Shown: positions 1-5,901 of the stretch, one piece after another | Numbering within the stretch: position 1 is the stretch's first letter | Layout: each line of letters opens with the position of its first letter | DNA from: Syntrophaceae bacterium | GTDB lineage: Bacteria; Desulfobacterota; Syntrophorhabdia; Syntrophorhabdales; WCHB1-27 | Length of the DNA: 6,451 nt | Assembly (NCBI GenBank): GCA_003165115.1 | Contig: PLSJ01000290.1 | Location: 1-6,451 of the forward strand | Direction: 5' to 3' | Made by a program: the position numbers and the translations under genes | The notes under the pieces: generated by a model | The model's database searches: none | Told to the model about the DNA's origin: nothing | What the model saw: the letters and a program-made list of their open reading frames with translations, nothing else

Positions 1-41
1 CTACCCAGCGCCTCGATGAAAGTCCTCAGATCCTTGGGCAT
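1..41 (-). CDS. N-terminus of a probable UbiD-family decarboxylase (partial, runs off the left edge)
   Basis: Read on the minus strand, an ATG at 41-39 opens a frame of 13 full codons, MPKDLRTFIEALG, before the window ends. It is preceded by a strong Shine-Dalgarno sequence, AAGGAGG at 59-53, 11 bases from the ATG. The pattern K-D-L-R-x-F-I-E-x-L resembles the start of UbiD-family (prenylated-FMN-dependent) decarboxylases, which often open with a DLR-x-F-(I/L)-x-x-L helix. That resemblance is from memory of the family, and 13 residues cannot prove it. The gene is divergent from the thiolase-like gene, and the two could share the operator-like palindrome at 121-147. No catalytic residues are visible. 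The existence of a gene here is fairly likely given the ribosome site and upstream promoter; its identity is tentative. Confidence 0.5.
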   Translation of the reverse strand, partial: MPKDLRTFIEALG

Positions 42-120
42 TTTCTTTCGTTCCTCCTTCTCCTTGCGTTGTGCGCGCCATCCCATCCTTCGCCGGTCCT
101 CTGTCGATGGAGGACTTAAT

Positions 121-147
121 TTGATAAAATATAATATATTTTGTCAA
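121..147. promoter_or_regulatory. 27-bp near-perfect palindrome, candidate operator
   Basis: Arms of 13 bases flank a single central A at 134. The left arm is TTGATAAAATATA (121-133) and the right arm TATATTTTGTCAA (135-147). Twelve of 13 positions are complementary; the only mismatch is 125/143 (T against G). The symmetry stops exactly at the ends, since 120/148 does not pair. The site lies in the divergent spacer between the minus-strand gene and the thiolase-like gene and covers the candidate -35 of the former and a TATAAT of the latter. This is the expected geometry for a dimeric repressor or activator site, for example TetR, GntR or MarR type. No regulator gene is visible in the window, so the factor is unknown. 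AT-richness makes some chance symmetry possible, but 12/13 over this length is unusual. Confidence 0.5.
130..135 (+). promoter_or_regulatory. Candidate -10 box for the thiolase-like gene
   Basis: A consensus TATAAT lies at 130-135, in the middle of the palindrome. No convincing -35 is present 16-18 bases upstream, and there is no extended -10 TG. If used, transcription would start near 142 and leave a leader of about 170 bases before the ATG at 314. Lack of a -35 suggests either activator dependence or a chance match in AT-rich DNA. Confidence 0.25.
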
Positions 148-313
148 GGACTATTTCCGCACTGCCCATGGGCGGCGCGAAGGAAAGCGGCATACGCCTG
201 AAGGGCTCAAATATTTCTGGATTTATCCCCTGCCGCTGGTTTAAAATGGACATGCGCGGCAACGCGTCTCTTCCTTGCCGCCGAGATAAGGGGCGGGGAC
301 AAAAGGACGCAAT
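148..313 (+). other. Non-coding leader region upstream of the thiolase-like gene
   Basis: No convincing gene is visible between the palindrome and the ATG at 314. The segment GCGGCAA at 256-262 can pair either with TGCCGC at 231-236 (six pairs) or with TTGCCGC at 275-281 (seven pairs, 12-base loop), so the two hairpins exclude each other. TCCTT at 272-276 is complementary to the Shine-Dalgarno AAGGA at 303-307. These pairings could make a translation-modulating leader, but short GC-rich complementarities are common by chance. I do not recognise a known riboswitch class here. Confidence 0.2.
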
Positions 314-1474
314 ATGGGCGGCATAACACGGAAAACAGCCATCGCGGGCGTGGGCGAATCCGACCTCGGATATACCCCGGACAAGACGTTCCTGCAGCTC
401 ATCGCGCAGGCCACGGACAGGGCGCTCGACGACGCAGGGCTGGCGAAGAACGATATCGACGGCTTCTTCTCCGCCGGGTGGCTCACCATGGAATCGATCA
501 TGGTCGCCGAGTACCTCGGCATACGCCCGAGCTATTCGGACAGCACGATGCCGGGTGGCTCGGCGTTCGAATTCCACGTGCAGCACGCGGCGGCGGCCAT
601 TTCGGCGGGTCTGTGCGAAACGGCTCTTATCTGTTACGCGGAGACGCGCCTCTCCGACCATAAGAGGCGCATGGCGATGAACTTCGTATCCGGGGCGCCG
701 CAGGAGCCGGAAGAACAATTCGAGACACCCTATGGCTGCTGGGTCCCCATTCCGACGTATGCCCTTGCGGCCCAGCGCCACATGCACCAATACGGCACCA
801 CGGTCGCGCAACTGGCGGAGATTGCGGTGGCCGCGCGGAAGTGGGCCGCCCTCAATCCCCTGGCCTCCATGCGCGACCCCCTGAGCATCGAAGATGTCCT
901 CGCCTCGCCCATGATGTCGACCCCCTTGCGTCTGCGGGACTGCTGCCTCGTGAGCGACGGGGGCGGAGCGGTCATCCTCACGAGCGCCGAGCGGGCAAGG
1001 GACCTCCGAAAGAAACCCGTCCTGGTGCTTGGCTGCGGCGAGGCGCACACGCACCGGGGCATCAGCGGGATGCCCGACCTTACGGTCAGCCCCGCAAAGT
1101 TGTCCGGTGAGAGGGCCTTTCGCATGGCGGGCCTTTCCCCTTCGGACATCGACGTGCTCGAGCTCTACGATTCCTTCACGATCACCGTCCTTCTCCAGTT
1201 GGAAGACCTGGGCTTCTGTCCGAAAGGCGAGGGAGGACGTTTCGTAGAGGGGCAGCGGCTGGCCCCCGACGGAGCTTGCCCGACGAACACGAGCGGCGGG
1301 GGGCTTTCGTACCTGCACACGGGCATGTTCGGCATTTTTCTGCTCATCGAGGCGGCCAGGCAGCTCCGCGGCGAGTGCGGGGGCCGCCAGGTGGCGCGCG
1401 CAAAGAGGGCGCTCTGCAACGGCATCGGCGGCTCGCTCGCCTCCAGCGGGACCGTGGTCCTCGGGACCGATTGA
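314..1474 (+). CDS. Thiolase-superfamily protein (SCP-x/Ltp2/BbsB-like subunit), probably lacking the catalytic cysteine
   Basis: This 386-residue protein has the size and order of thiolase-fold enzymes. Recognisable landmarks are the N-terminal AGVGESD (11-17), the helix region GGSAFEFHVQHAAAAISAG (81-99), the CCLVSDGGGAV strand (210-220), VLELYDSFTI (281-290), NTSGGGLSYLHTGMFG (325-340) and LCNGIGG (367-373). In catalytic thiolases the first of these helices starts with the nucleophilic Cys; here the aligned place is G81-G82-S83. The active-site His (H335) and the C-terminal Cys (C368) look retained. Tyr285 and Tyr333 occupy places reminiscent of the catalytic tyrosines of actinobacterial Ltp2 retro-aldolases, which also work with a DUF35 partner. 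The start is supported by AAGGA at 303-307, six bases upstream. The next gene encodes that DUF35 type of partner, so the pair probably forms one cytoplasmic enzyme acting on acyl-CoA esters, by C-C cleavage or condensation. The substrate is unknown. A non-catalytic or Claisen-type role remains possible. Confidence 0.85.
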   Translation: MGGITRKTAIAGVGESDLGYTPDKTFLQLIAQATDRALDDAGLAKNDIDGFFSAGWLTMESIMVAEYLGIRPSYSDSTMPGGSAFEFHVQHAAAAISAGLCETALICYAETRLSDHKRRMAMNFVSGAPQEPEEQFETPYGCWVPIPTYALAAQRHMHQYGTTVAQLAEIAVAARKWAALNPLASMRDPLSIEDVLASPMMSTPLRLRDCCLVSDGGGAVILTSAERARDLRKKPVLVLGCGEAHTHRGISGMPDLTVSPAKLSGERAFRMAGLSPSDIDVLELYDSFTITVLLQLEDLGFCPKGEGGRFVEGQRLAPDGACPTNTSGGGLSYLHTGMFGIFLLIEAARQLRGECGGRQVARAKRALCNGIGGSLASSGTVVLGTD

Positions 1475-1481
1475 ACGGATG

Positions 1482-1499
1482 CGCGGGCGGCGCGGGCGG
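1482..1499. repeat. Perfect 9-bp tandem duplication in an intergenic spacer
   Basis: CGCGGGCGG occurs twice head to tail (1482-1490 and 1491-1499), in the 62-bp spacer between the thiolase-like gene and the DUF35 gene. It probably reflects replication slippage in GC-rich DNA. No function is apparent. Confidence 0.6.
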
Positions 1500-1536
1500 A
1501 TCGGACTCCCATGCGAAACGAAGGGGTGTTGAGGCG

Positions 1537-1953
1537 ATGACCGATTACAAGAAACCGCTGCCGTACGTACACGCGGAGACGAAACCTTACTGGGACGCCG
1601 CGAAAAGGCACGAACTCCTGGTCCGCAGGTGCCGGGCTTGCGGCCGGCACCACTTCTATCCCCGCGACTTCTGTCCGTCGTGCTTTTCCTTCGACGTCGA
1701 GTGGGTCAGGGCGAGCGGCAGGGGGGCCATCTACTCCTTCACCGTCTGCCATCGCGCCGCGCAGGGTTTCGAGGCCGACGTGCCCTACAATCTGGTCCTC
1801 GTGGACCTGGACGAAGGGGTCCGCGTGATGAGCACGGTCGTCGGGTGCCCGAACGACGACCTGAAAATCGGTATGCCCGTGGAGGTCGTGTTCGACGACG
1901 TCACCCCGGAGGTGACGCTGCCCAAATTCAGACCGGCCGCCCTGCCGGAATGA
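1537..1953 (+). CDS. Zinc-ribbon / OB-fold DUF35 protein (partner subunit of the thiolase-like protein)
   Basis: This 138-residue protein has the two-part DUF35 architecture. The N-terminal helix carries the family-like E-T-K-P-Y-W-D motif (14-20), followed by a rubredoxin-like zinc ribbon with C32-x2-C35 and C46-x2-C49, then an OB-fold from about 58 to 130 (GAIYSFTVCHRA, PYNLVLVDLDEGVRVM, IGMPVEVVFDDVTP). Such proteins partner thiolase-fold subunits in several known complexes: ChsH2 domain with Ltp2, BbsA with BbsB, and the archaeal acetoacetyl-CoA thiolase/HMG-CoA synthase complex. There they help bind the CoA ester. The frame is open upstream to 1276, but that part overlaps the thiolase-like gene. 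I chose ATG 1537 because the protein from it begins as the family does, with GAGG at 1531-1534 and AAGGGG at 1521-1526 upstream. The 62-bp gap behind the thiolase-like gene suggests co-transcription. Family assignment is secure; the reaction is not. Confidence 0.9.
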   Translation: MTDYKKPLPYVHAETKPYWDAAKRHELLVRRCRACGRHHFYPRDFCPSCFSFDVEWVRASGRGAIYSFTVCHRAAQGFEADVPYNLVLVDLDEGVRVMSTVVGCPNDDLKIGMPVEVVFDDVTPEVTLPKFRPAALPE

Positions 1954-1961
1954 TGGAGACC

Positions 1962-1996
1962 GGCGGCGTGCGCCCTTTACTTTGGCTGCCGCCTTT
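1962..1996 (+). terminator. Weak candidate hairpin after the DUF35 gene
   Basis: GGCGGC at 1962-1967 is complementary to GCCGCC at 1988-1993, which is followed by only three T residues. The loop is 20 bases, with a smaller possible internal hairpin (GGC/GCC at 1965-1974). The stem is short and the T run poor, so if it acts as an intrinsic terminator it is weak. It lies between the catabolic pair and the transporter operon, where a transcription boundary would make sense. Confidence 0.2.
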
Positions 1997-2004
1997 GATA
2001 GACT
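1976..2004 (+). promoter_or_regulatory. Weak candidate promoter for the ABC transporter operon
   Basis: TTTACT at 1976-1981 (4/6 to -35) and TAGACT at 1999-2004 (4/6 to -10) are separated by exactly 17 bases in the 65-bp gap before the binding-protein gene. Transcription would start near 2011, only about 8 bases before the ATG at 2019. It would therefore give a nearly leaderless message, consistent with the absence of a Shine-Dalgarno site there. Both hexamers are weak, and the -35 overlaps the hairpin at 1962-1996. Confidence 0.25.
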
Positions 2005-2018
2005 AACCCCACCTGCGC

Positions 2019-3971
2019 ATGCCCGTTTTAAAACGCTTTTTCCTGATGTCCCTGTTGTGCGTGATTGCCGCCGGCCTGTTTGCCTGCGGGAACAACCCCT
2101 ATCCGCCGGCGGACGGCAAGTCGATAAACTACACGGCCCTTGCGGAGGACCCGAGGACGCTCGACCCGGCCCAGGTCTCCGACACGACGTCCGCCGAGAT
2201 ACTCGACCAGATATATGATTCCCTCTACCAGAACGCCTACCTCTTCAGGCCCTACACGGTAGAGCCGGCGCTTGCGGCGGGCTACCCCGAGAAGCGCATC
2301 TTTTACGAGGAAGCGCGGGAAAAGGGAGTGACGAAGAAAGTAGCAAGGATGGAGTATACGTTCAGGCTGAGGGATGACGTCTATTTTCAGGATGACCCGT
2401 GCTTCCCGGAAGGGAAGGGGAGGCGCGTCACGACGCGCGACGTCATCTACTCCATCAAGAGGCTCGCAGACCCGGCGGTCCAGTCGACGGGTTACTGGCT
2501 CGTGGCGGGAAAAATAAAAGGCATGGATGCGTTTTTCAAGAAGGCGGCGGCCACTGGAAAGGCCGACTACAGCCTCGATATCGAGGGGTTGTCGGCGCCC
2601 GACGACGGCACGCTGAAGATCACCCTGACTGAAGCCTACCCCGCCTTCATCTATGTCATGAGCATGCCCTACACCGCGCCGGTGGCGCATGAGGCCGTCG
2701 AGTACTACAACGCGCACGGGAGGGAGGGCCTTTCCCGTCACCCGGTCGGCACGGGCGCGTTCCGGCTCAAGTCGTGGAAGAGACAGCACAGGATCGTCCT
2801 GGAGCGGAACCCCACCTACAGGAAGGAGTATTACCCGGCCACCGGGGCGCCGGGGGACAGGGAAAAGGGGCTCCTCGACGATGCGGGCAAGCGACTCCCC
2901 TTTGTCGACGAGGTCTGGTACACCGTCATTCCCACGGCCCAGCCCATGTGGCTCCTCTTTTTGCAGGGATACCTCGATGCCTCGGGTATCCCCCAAGAGC
3001 AGTTCGACAGGGTGATCACCGGCAAGCTGGACCTGTCCGACGCGTTCATGAACAAGGGCATATCCCTGGAGATAGGGAGCGACCTCGATATTTACTACAT
3101 CACCTTCAACATGCGCGACCCCGTCCTCGGAAAGAACACGTATCTCCGCCAGGCCCTCTCCCTTGCCTATGACAGCGACCTGTACAACCAGATATACCTG
3201 AACGGCCGGGCCATAAACGCCCAGGGGCCGCTGCCGCCGGGTGTCTTCGGCTACGACCCGGCCTTCCGCAACCCTTACAAGACCCATGACGTCGAGAAGG
3301 CGAAACAGCTTCTCGCAAAAGCCGGGTATCCCGGCGGCGTCGACAGCCGCACGGGCACACGGCTGGAGCTCACCTATGACATAGGCTCCGACTCGACGCG
3401 CGCCAGGGAGGCCGCCACGTTCGACATGCGCTGCTTCGAGCAGCTTGGCATCAAGATGCGGCTCCAGGTGAATACCTTTTCGCAGTACCTCGAAAGGACC
3501 ATGAAGGGGACTTTTCAGATGACCTCCGGCGGATGGCTCGCCGATTATCCCGACCCGGAAAATTTCCTCCAGCTCCTTTACGGGCCCAACAAGCCGCCGA
3601 ACCCGAATGCGGCGTCATTCTCCAACCCCGAATACGACGCGCTGTATGAGAGGATAAAGACGATGGACGACACGCCGGAAAGGCAGGTGCTGATCCACAG
3701 GATGGTAGCGATCGCCGTCGAAGAATGCCCCTGGATATTCAACGTCCATACCCCTTCCTACGTGCTGCGCCACTCGTGGTACAAGAACGGAAAAAATAAC
3801 AGTATATCTGGCAATTACAAGAAATACGTAAGAATTGACGTTAAGGCCAGGAGCGCCTATTGCGAGGCCGAGAACAGGCCCGACTATAAGATAGCGGTGT
3901 ACGGCCTGATACTGCTCCTCGCGCTCTCGCTTCCCGCCGTCGTTATCAAATACAGAAGAAGGAGAAGGTAG
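2019..3971 (+). CDS. ABC transporter solute-binding lipoprotein, family 5 (peptide/nickel/oligosaccharide type), with a C-terminal membrane anchor
   Basis: This 650-residue extracytoplasmic receptor should deliver peptides or similar solutes to the permeases encoded next. It begins with a lipoprotein signal: K5-R6, a hydrophobic core and the lipobox L20-F21-A22-C23, followed by G24. Family-5 binding-protein landmarks follow: LAEDPRTLDP (41-50), VTTRDVIYSIKRLADP (137-152), HPVGTGAFRLKSWKRQHRIV (241-260), YLRQALSLAYD (375-385) and GWLADYPDPENFLQLLYGPN (505-524). It is longer than typical DppA/OppA proteins (about 500-550 residues). Part of the excess is an unusual C-terminal transmembrane helix (about 623-643), ending in KYRRRRR, which the positive-inside rule places in the cytoplasm. 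The mature protein would then be held by both lipid and helix. No clear Shine-Dalgarno site precedes ATG 2019; the ATG at 2046 would remove the positive signal-peptide residues, so 2019 is preferred. Ligand is not predictable. Confidence 0.9.
   Translation: MPVLKRFFLMSLLCVIAAGLFACGNNPYPPADGKSINYTALAEDPRTLDPAQVSDTTSAEILDQIYDSLYQNAYLFRPYTVEPALAAGYPEKRIFYEEAREKGVTKKVARMEYTFRLRDDVYFQDDPCFPEGKGRRVTTRDVIYSIKRLADPAVQSTGYWLVAGKIKGMDAFFKKAAATGKADYSLDIEGLSAPDDGTLKITLTEAYPAFIYVMSMPYTAPVAHEAVEYYNAHGREGLSRHPVGTGAFRLKSWKRQHRIVLERNPTYRKEYYPATGAPGDREKGLLDDAGKRLPFVDEVWYTVIPTAQPMWLLFLQGYLDASGIPQEQFDRVITGKLDLSDAFMNKGISLEIGSDLDIYYITFNMRDPVLGKNTYLRQALSLAYDSDLYNQIYLNGRAINAQGPLPPGVFGYDPAFRNPYKTHDVEKAKQLLAKAGYPGGVDSRTGTRLELTYDIGSDSTRAREAATFDMRCFEQLGIKMRLQVNTFSQYLERTMKGTFQMTSGGWLADYPDPENFLQLLYGPNKPPNPNAASFSNPEYDALYERIKTMDDTPERQVLIHRMVAIAVEECPWIFNVHTPSYVLRHSWYKNGKNNSISGNYKKYVRIDVKARSAYCEAENRPDYKIAVYGLILLLALSLPAVVIKYRRRRR
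3954..3968 (+). promoter_or_regulatory. Shine-Dalgarno of the first permease embedded in the arginine tail codons
   Basis: The last five sense codons of the binding-protein gene are AGA AGA AGG AGA AGG (five arginines). Their purine-rich sequence provides GGAG at 3961-3964, eight bases before the GTG start at 3973. It decides the choice of that GTG and points to translational coupling across the TAG at 3969-3971. Confidence 0.65.
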
Positions 3972-3972
3972 A

Positions 3973-4956
3973 GTGGCTTACTATATAGCGCGCAGGCTTC
4001 TCCTCGCCGTGCCTACCGTGCTGGGTGTCTGTCTGTTCACGTTCCTGCTTTTCAACATATTCGCATCTCCCGAGGCGATCGCGAGAAAACAGCTTGGGAA
4101 GAACCCCACCGCCGCACAGGTGCAGACATGGATCAGCAGCCACGGCATGGACAAGCCGATGTTCTTTAACTTCGAGCGCGGCCGTGACCACGCGCTCCAT
4201 CCCTTCGACAGCAGGTTCTGGAACCACATGAAGGAACTCGTGCTCTTCCAGTTCCCCGAATCCGATTATCTCCACGAAAAGGTGAGCAGCCTGCTCAAAG
4301 AGAAGATCGTGCCCTCTCTGACGATCACCGTACCCGCCTTCCTGCTCTCCATCCTTATTACCTTGCCGCTCGCCCTTTTTATCGCCTATTACCGGGGCAC
4401 CTATCTCGACAGGACGGCGCTTTTCGTCTGCGTGATCCTCATGAGCATCGTGGTATTGAATTACATCATCTTCGGCCAGTATTTCCTTGGGATCGTGCTC
4501 AAATACTTCCCGGTCTACGGTTATGAGTTCGGCCTGGGCGCCTGGCGCTTCGTGCTCCTGCCCATAATCATCGCCGTCGCGTCCGGGCTCGGAGGGGGCC
4601 TGCGCTTTTACAGGACCGTCATGCTGAACGAGGTCCGGGCGGACTACGTGAGGACCGCCATGGCAAAGGGCGTCAGCGAAGAAATGATCCTCTTCAAGCA
4701 CGTGCTCAAGAACGCGATGATCCCGATCCTGACGGTAACGGTGCTCTCCATACCGTTCCTCATCACGGGGAGCCTCCTGCTCGAAATGTACTTCGGCATA
4801 CCGGGCATGGGTAATATGATGCTCAACGCGATCTCCAACCACGATTATCCCGTCATCAGGGTCCTCGTCTACGTCTATTCCCTGCTCTACATAGCGGGCA
4901 GCATCCTGACGGATATTAGCTATACCCTGGTCGACCCCAGGATCACGTTCAAATGA
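3973..4956 (+). CDS. ABC transporter permease, DppB/OppB/YejB family
   Basis: This 327-residue inner-membrane protein is one half of the importer channel. It opens with the family-typical YYIARRLLLAVPTVLGV and a first transmembrane helix (about 9-30), a long external segment (31-113), then five more hydrophobic helices (about 114-140, 147-172, 190-212, 247-270, 295-317). The cytoplasmic EAA loop that docks on the ATPase is at 220-250 (EVRADYVRTAMAKGVSEEMI, with the invariant Gly at 233). The ending TDISYTLVDPRITF closely resembles YejB, as I remember it. GTG is used as start, one base after the binding-protein stop, and is supported by the embedded GGAG at 3961-3964. Where relatives have an F-x-F-G-x-S motif before the second helix, this one reads FQFPES (92-97). 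Its end overlaps the next gene by four bases. Family is certain; substrate class is not. Confidence 0.92.
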   Translation: MAYYIARRLLLAVPTVLGVCLFTFLLFNIFASPEAIARKQLGKNPTAAQVQTWISSHGMDKPMFFNFERGRDHALHPFDSRFWNHMKELVLFQFPESDYLHEKVSSLLKEKIVPSLTITVPAFLLSILITLPLALFIAYYRGTYLDRTALFVCVILMSIVVLNYIIFGQYFLGIVLKYFPVYGYEFGLGAWRFVLLPIIIAVASGLGGGLRFYRTVMLNEVRADYVRTAMAKGVSEEMILFKHVLKNAMIPILTVTVLSIPFLITGSLLLEMYFGIPGMGNMMLNAISNHDYPVIRVLVYVYSLLYIAGSILTDISYTLVDPRITFK

Positions 4957-5900
4957 GGTTAGCCGTGCCTTCATCGCACCTGTCGATTGCCGTAAAGAGG
5001 ATAAAGAAGGACTCACTCGCGAAAGCGGGACTCTGCGTGGTATGCCTTTTCGCGCTGGTCGCCCTTCTCGACGTGGTGCCCGTGCCGACGCACGACGCGT
5101 ACGGGTTGAGATGGGGGAGGACGGCCCTTGACGTGATCTTCCAGAAAGATGTGGAAAAATCGTATTCACCGCCGCTGGCGCGCACCGGCATCCTGAACCG
5201 CCAGGAGTTCCCGCTGAAGGCCCGCCACCTCCTCGGGACGAACAACCTCGGCGAGGACGTGCTCTACAACGCGCTCAAAGGGGTGAGGACGGCCTTCATC
5301 ATCGGCATAGTGCCCTCGGTGATCGCGGGGGTTTTCGCCATCTTCTTCGGCCTGCTCGCCGGTTTTTACGGCGGCTGGATCGATGACGCGATCCAGTACG
5401 TCTACCAGGTGCTCTCGTCCATACCGGCCATACTTCTCCTCATTGCCATGCTGATGATAATGGAAAGGGGGCTCTGGCAGCTCTGCGTGGCCCTGGGCGT
5501 CACCTCCTGGGTCGGTCTTTGCAGGCTCATCAGGGGGGAAACCCTGAAAGTCAGGCAGATGGAGTATATAGAGGCGGCCCGCGCCCTGGGGGCGAGCGAC
5601 GCGAGGCTGCTCTTCCGGCACATACTGCCGAACGTGATGCACCTGGTCATCATAGAGATGACCCTCGATTTTTCCGGCCTCGTCATGTCGGAGGCCATAC
5701 TCACGTTTATCGGCCTGGGGGCCGAGCCGGGCACGGGAAGCTGGGGGAGGATGATCATGACGGCGGACAGGGAGCTGCCGAACGGCATCTGGTGGAACCT
5801 GACAGGGGCCTCGGTGTTCCTCTTCCTCCTCGTGCTCGCGTTCAACCTCGTTGCCGACGCGCTGCGGGATGCCCTCGACCCGCGCCTGAGGGCCGGCTGA
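4953..5900 (+). CDS. ABC transporter permease, DppC/OppC family
   Basis: This 315-residue inner-membrane protein is the second half of the channel. After a basic cytoplasmic N-terminus (KRIKKDSLAKAG, 15-26) and a first transmembrane helix (about 26-43), an external segment of about 65 residues ends in HLLGTNNLGEDVLYNALKGV (92-111), the family's H-x-L-G-T-D-x-x-G-x-D motif with Asn in place of the usual first Asp. Further helices lie at about 113-138, 146-170, 175-192, 229-255 and 281-302. The EAA loop is at 204-228 (EYIEAARALGASDARLLFRH), and the C-terminus has the family ending DALRDALDPRLR. The ATG overlaps the preceding stop as ATGA, so translation is probably coupled; AGGA at 4938-4941 is a distant possible ribosome site. 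The ATPase gene follows after one base. Confidence 0.92.
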   Translation: MRLAVPSSHLSIAVKRIKKDSLAKAGLCVVCLFALVALLDVVPVPTHDAYGLRWGRTALDVIFQKDVEKSYSPPLARTGILNRQEFPLKARHLLGTNNLGEDVLYNALKGVRTAFIIGIVPSVIAGVFAIFFGLLAGFYGGWIDDAIQYVYQVLSSIPAILLLIAMLMIMERGLWQLCVALGVTSWVGLCRLIRGETLKVRQMEYIEAARALGASDARLLFRHILPNVMHLVIIEMTLDFSGLVMSEAILTFIGLGAEPGTGSWGRMIMTADRELPNGIWWNLTGASVFLFLLVLAFNLVADALRDALDPRLRAG

Positions 5901-5901
5901 T

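Larger units (their letters stand above)
119..147 (-). promoter_or_regulatory. Candidate sigma-70-type promoter for the minus-strand gene
   Basis: On the minus strand there is a perfect -35 hexamer TTGACA (plus coordinates 147-142), a 17-base spacer, and a 4/6 -10 hexamer TCAAAT (124-119). Transcription would start near 112, giving a leader of about 70 bases before the ATG at 41. The site lies in the only strongly AT-rich stretch of a GC-rich window. The -35 sits entirely within the palindrome at 121-147, so a protein bound there would be expected to block RNA polymerase. The -10 match is imperfect, and assignment depends on sigma-70-like preferences in the host. Confidence 0.45.

Noticed and set aside
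164..173. Ten-base palindrome GCCCATGGGC
   Set aside because: Short, GC-rich self-complementarity of a kind expected by chance; no promoter element is associated with it.
141..326. Small plus-strand open frame in the leader of the thiolase-like gene
   Set aside because: No ribosome site or recognisable sequence, and it runs into the start of the thiolase-like gene in another frame.
116..1318. A 400-codon open frame on the minus strand opposite the thiolase-like gene
   Set aside because: The translation is Arg/Gly/His-rich without recognisable motifs and lies fully antisense to a well-supported conserved gene; such frames are common in GC-rich DNA.
1276..1536. Upstream in-frame extension of the DUF35 gene
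   Set aside because: It overlaps the 3' end of the thiolase-like gene in another frame and gives Arg/Gly-rich sequence unlike the family; the ATG at 1537 matches the family's N-terminus.
2028..3287. A 419-codon minus-strand open frame opposite the binding-protein gene
   Set aside because: Low-complexity Val/Arg/Gly-rich translation, antisense to a clear family-5 binding protein, with no family resemblance.
3946..5169. A 407-codon minus-strand open frame opposite the first permease
   Set aside because: Strongly charged Asp/Glu/His/Arg translation typical of the antisense of membrane-protein codons; no independent support.
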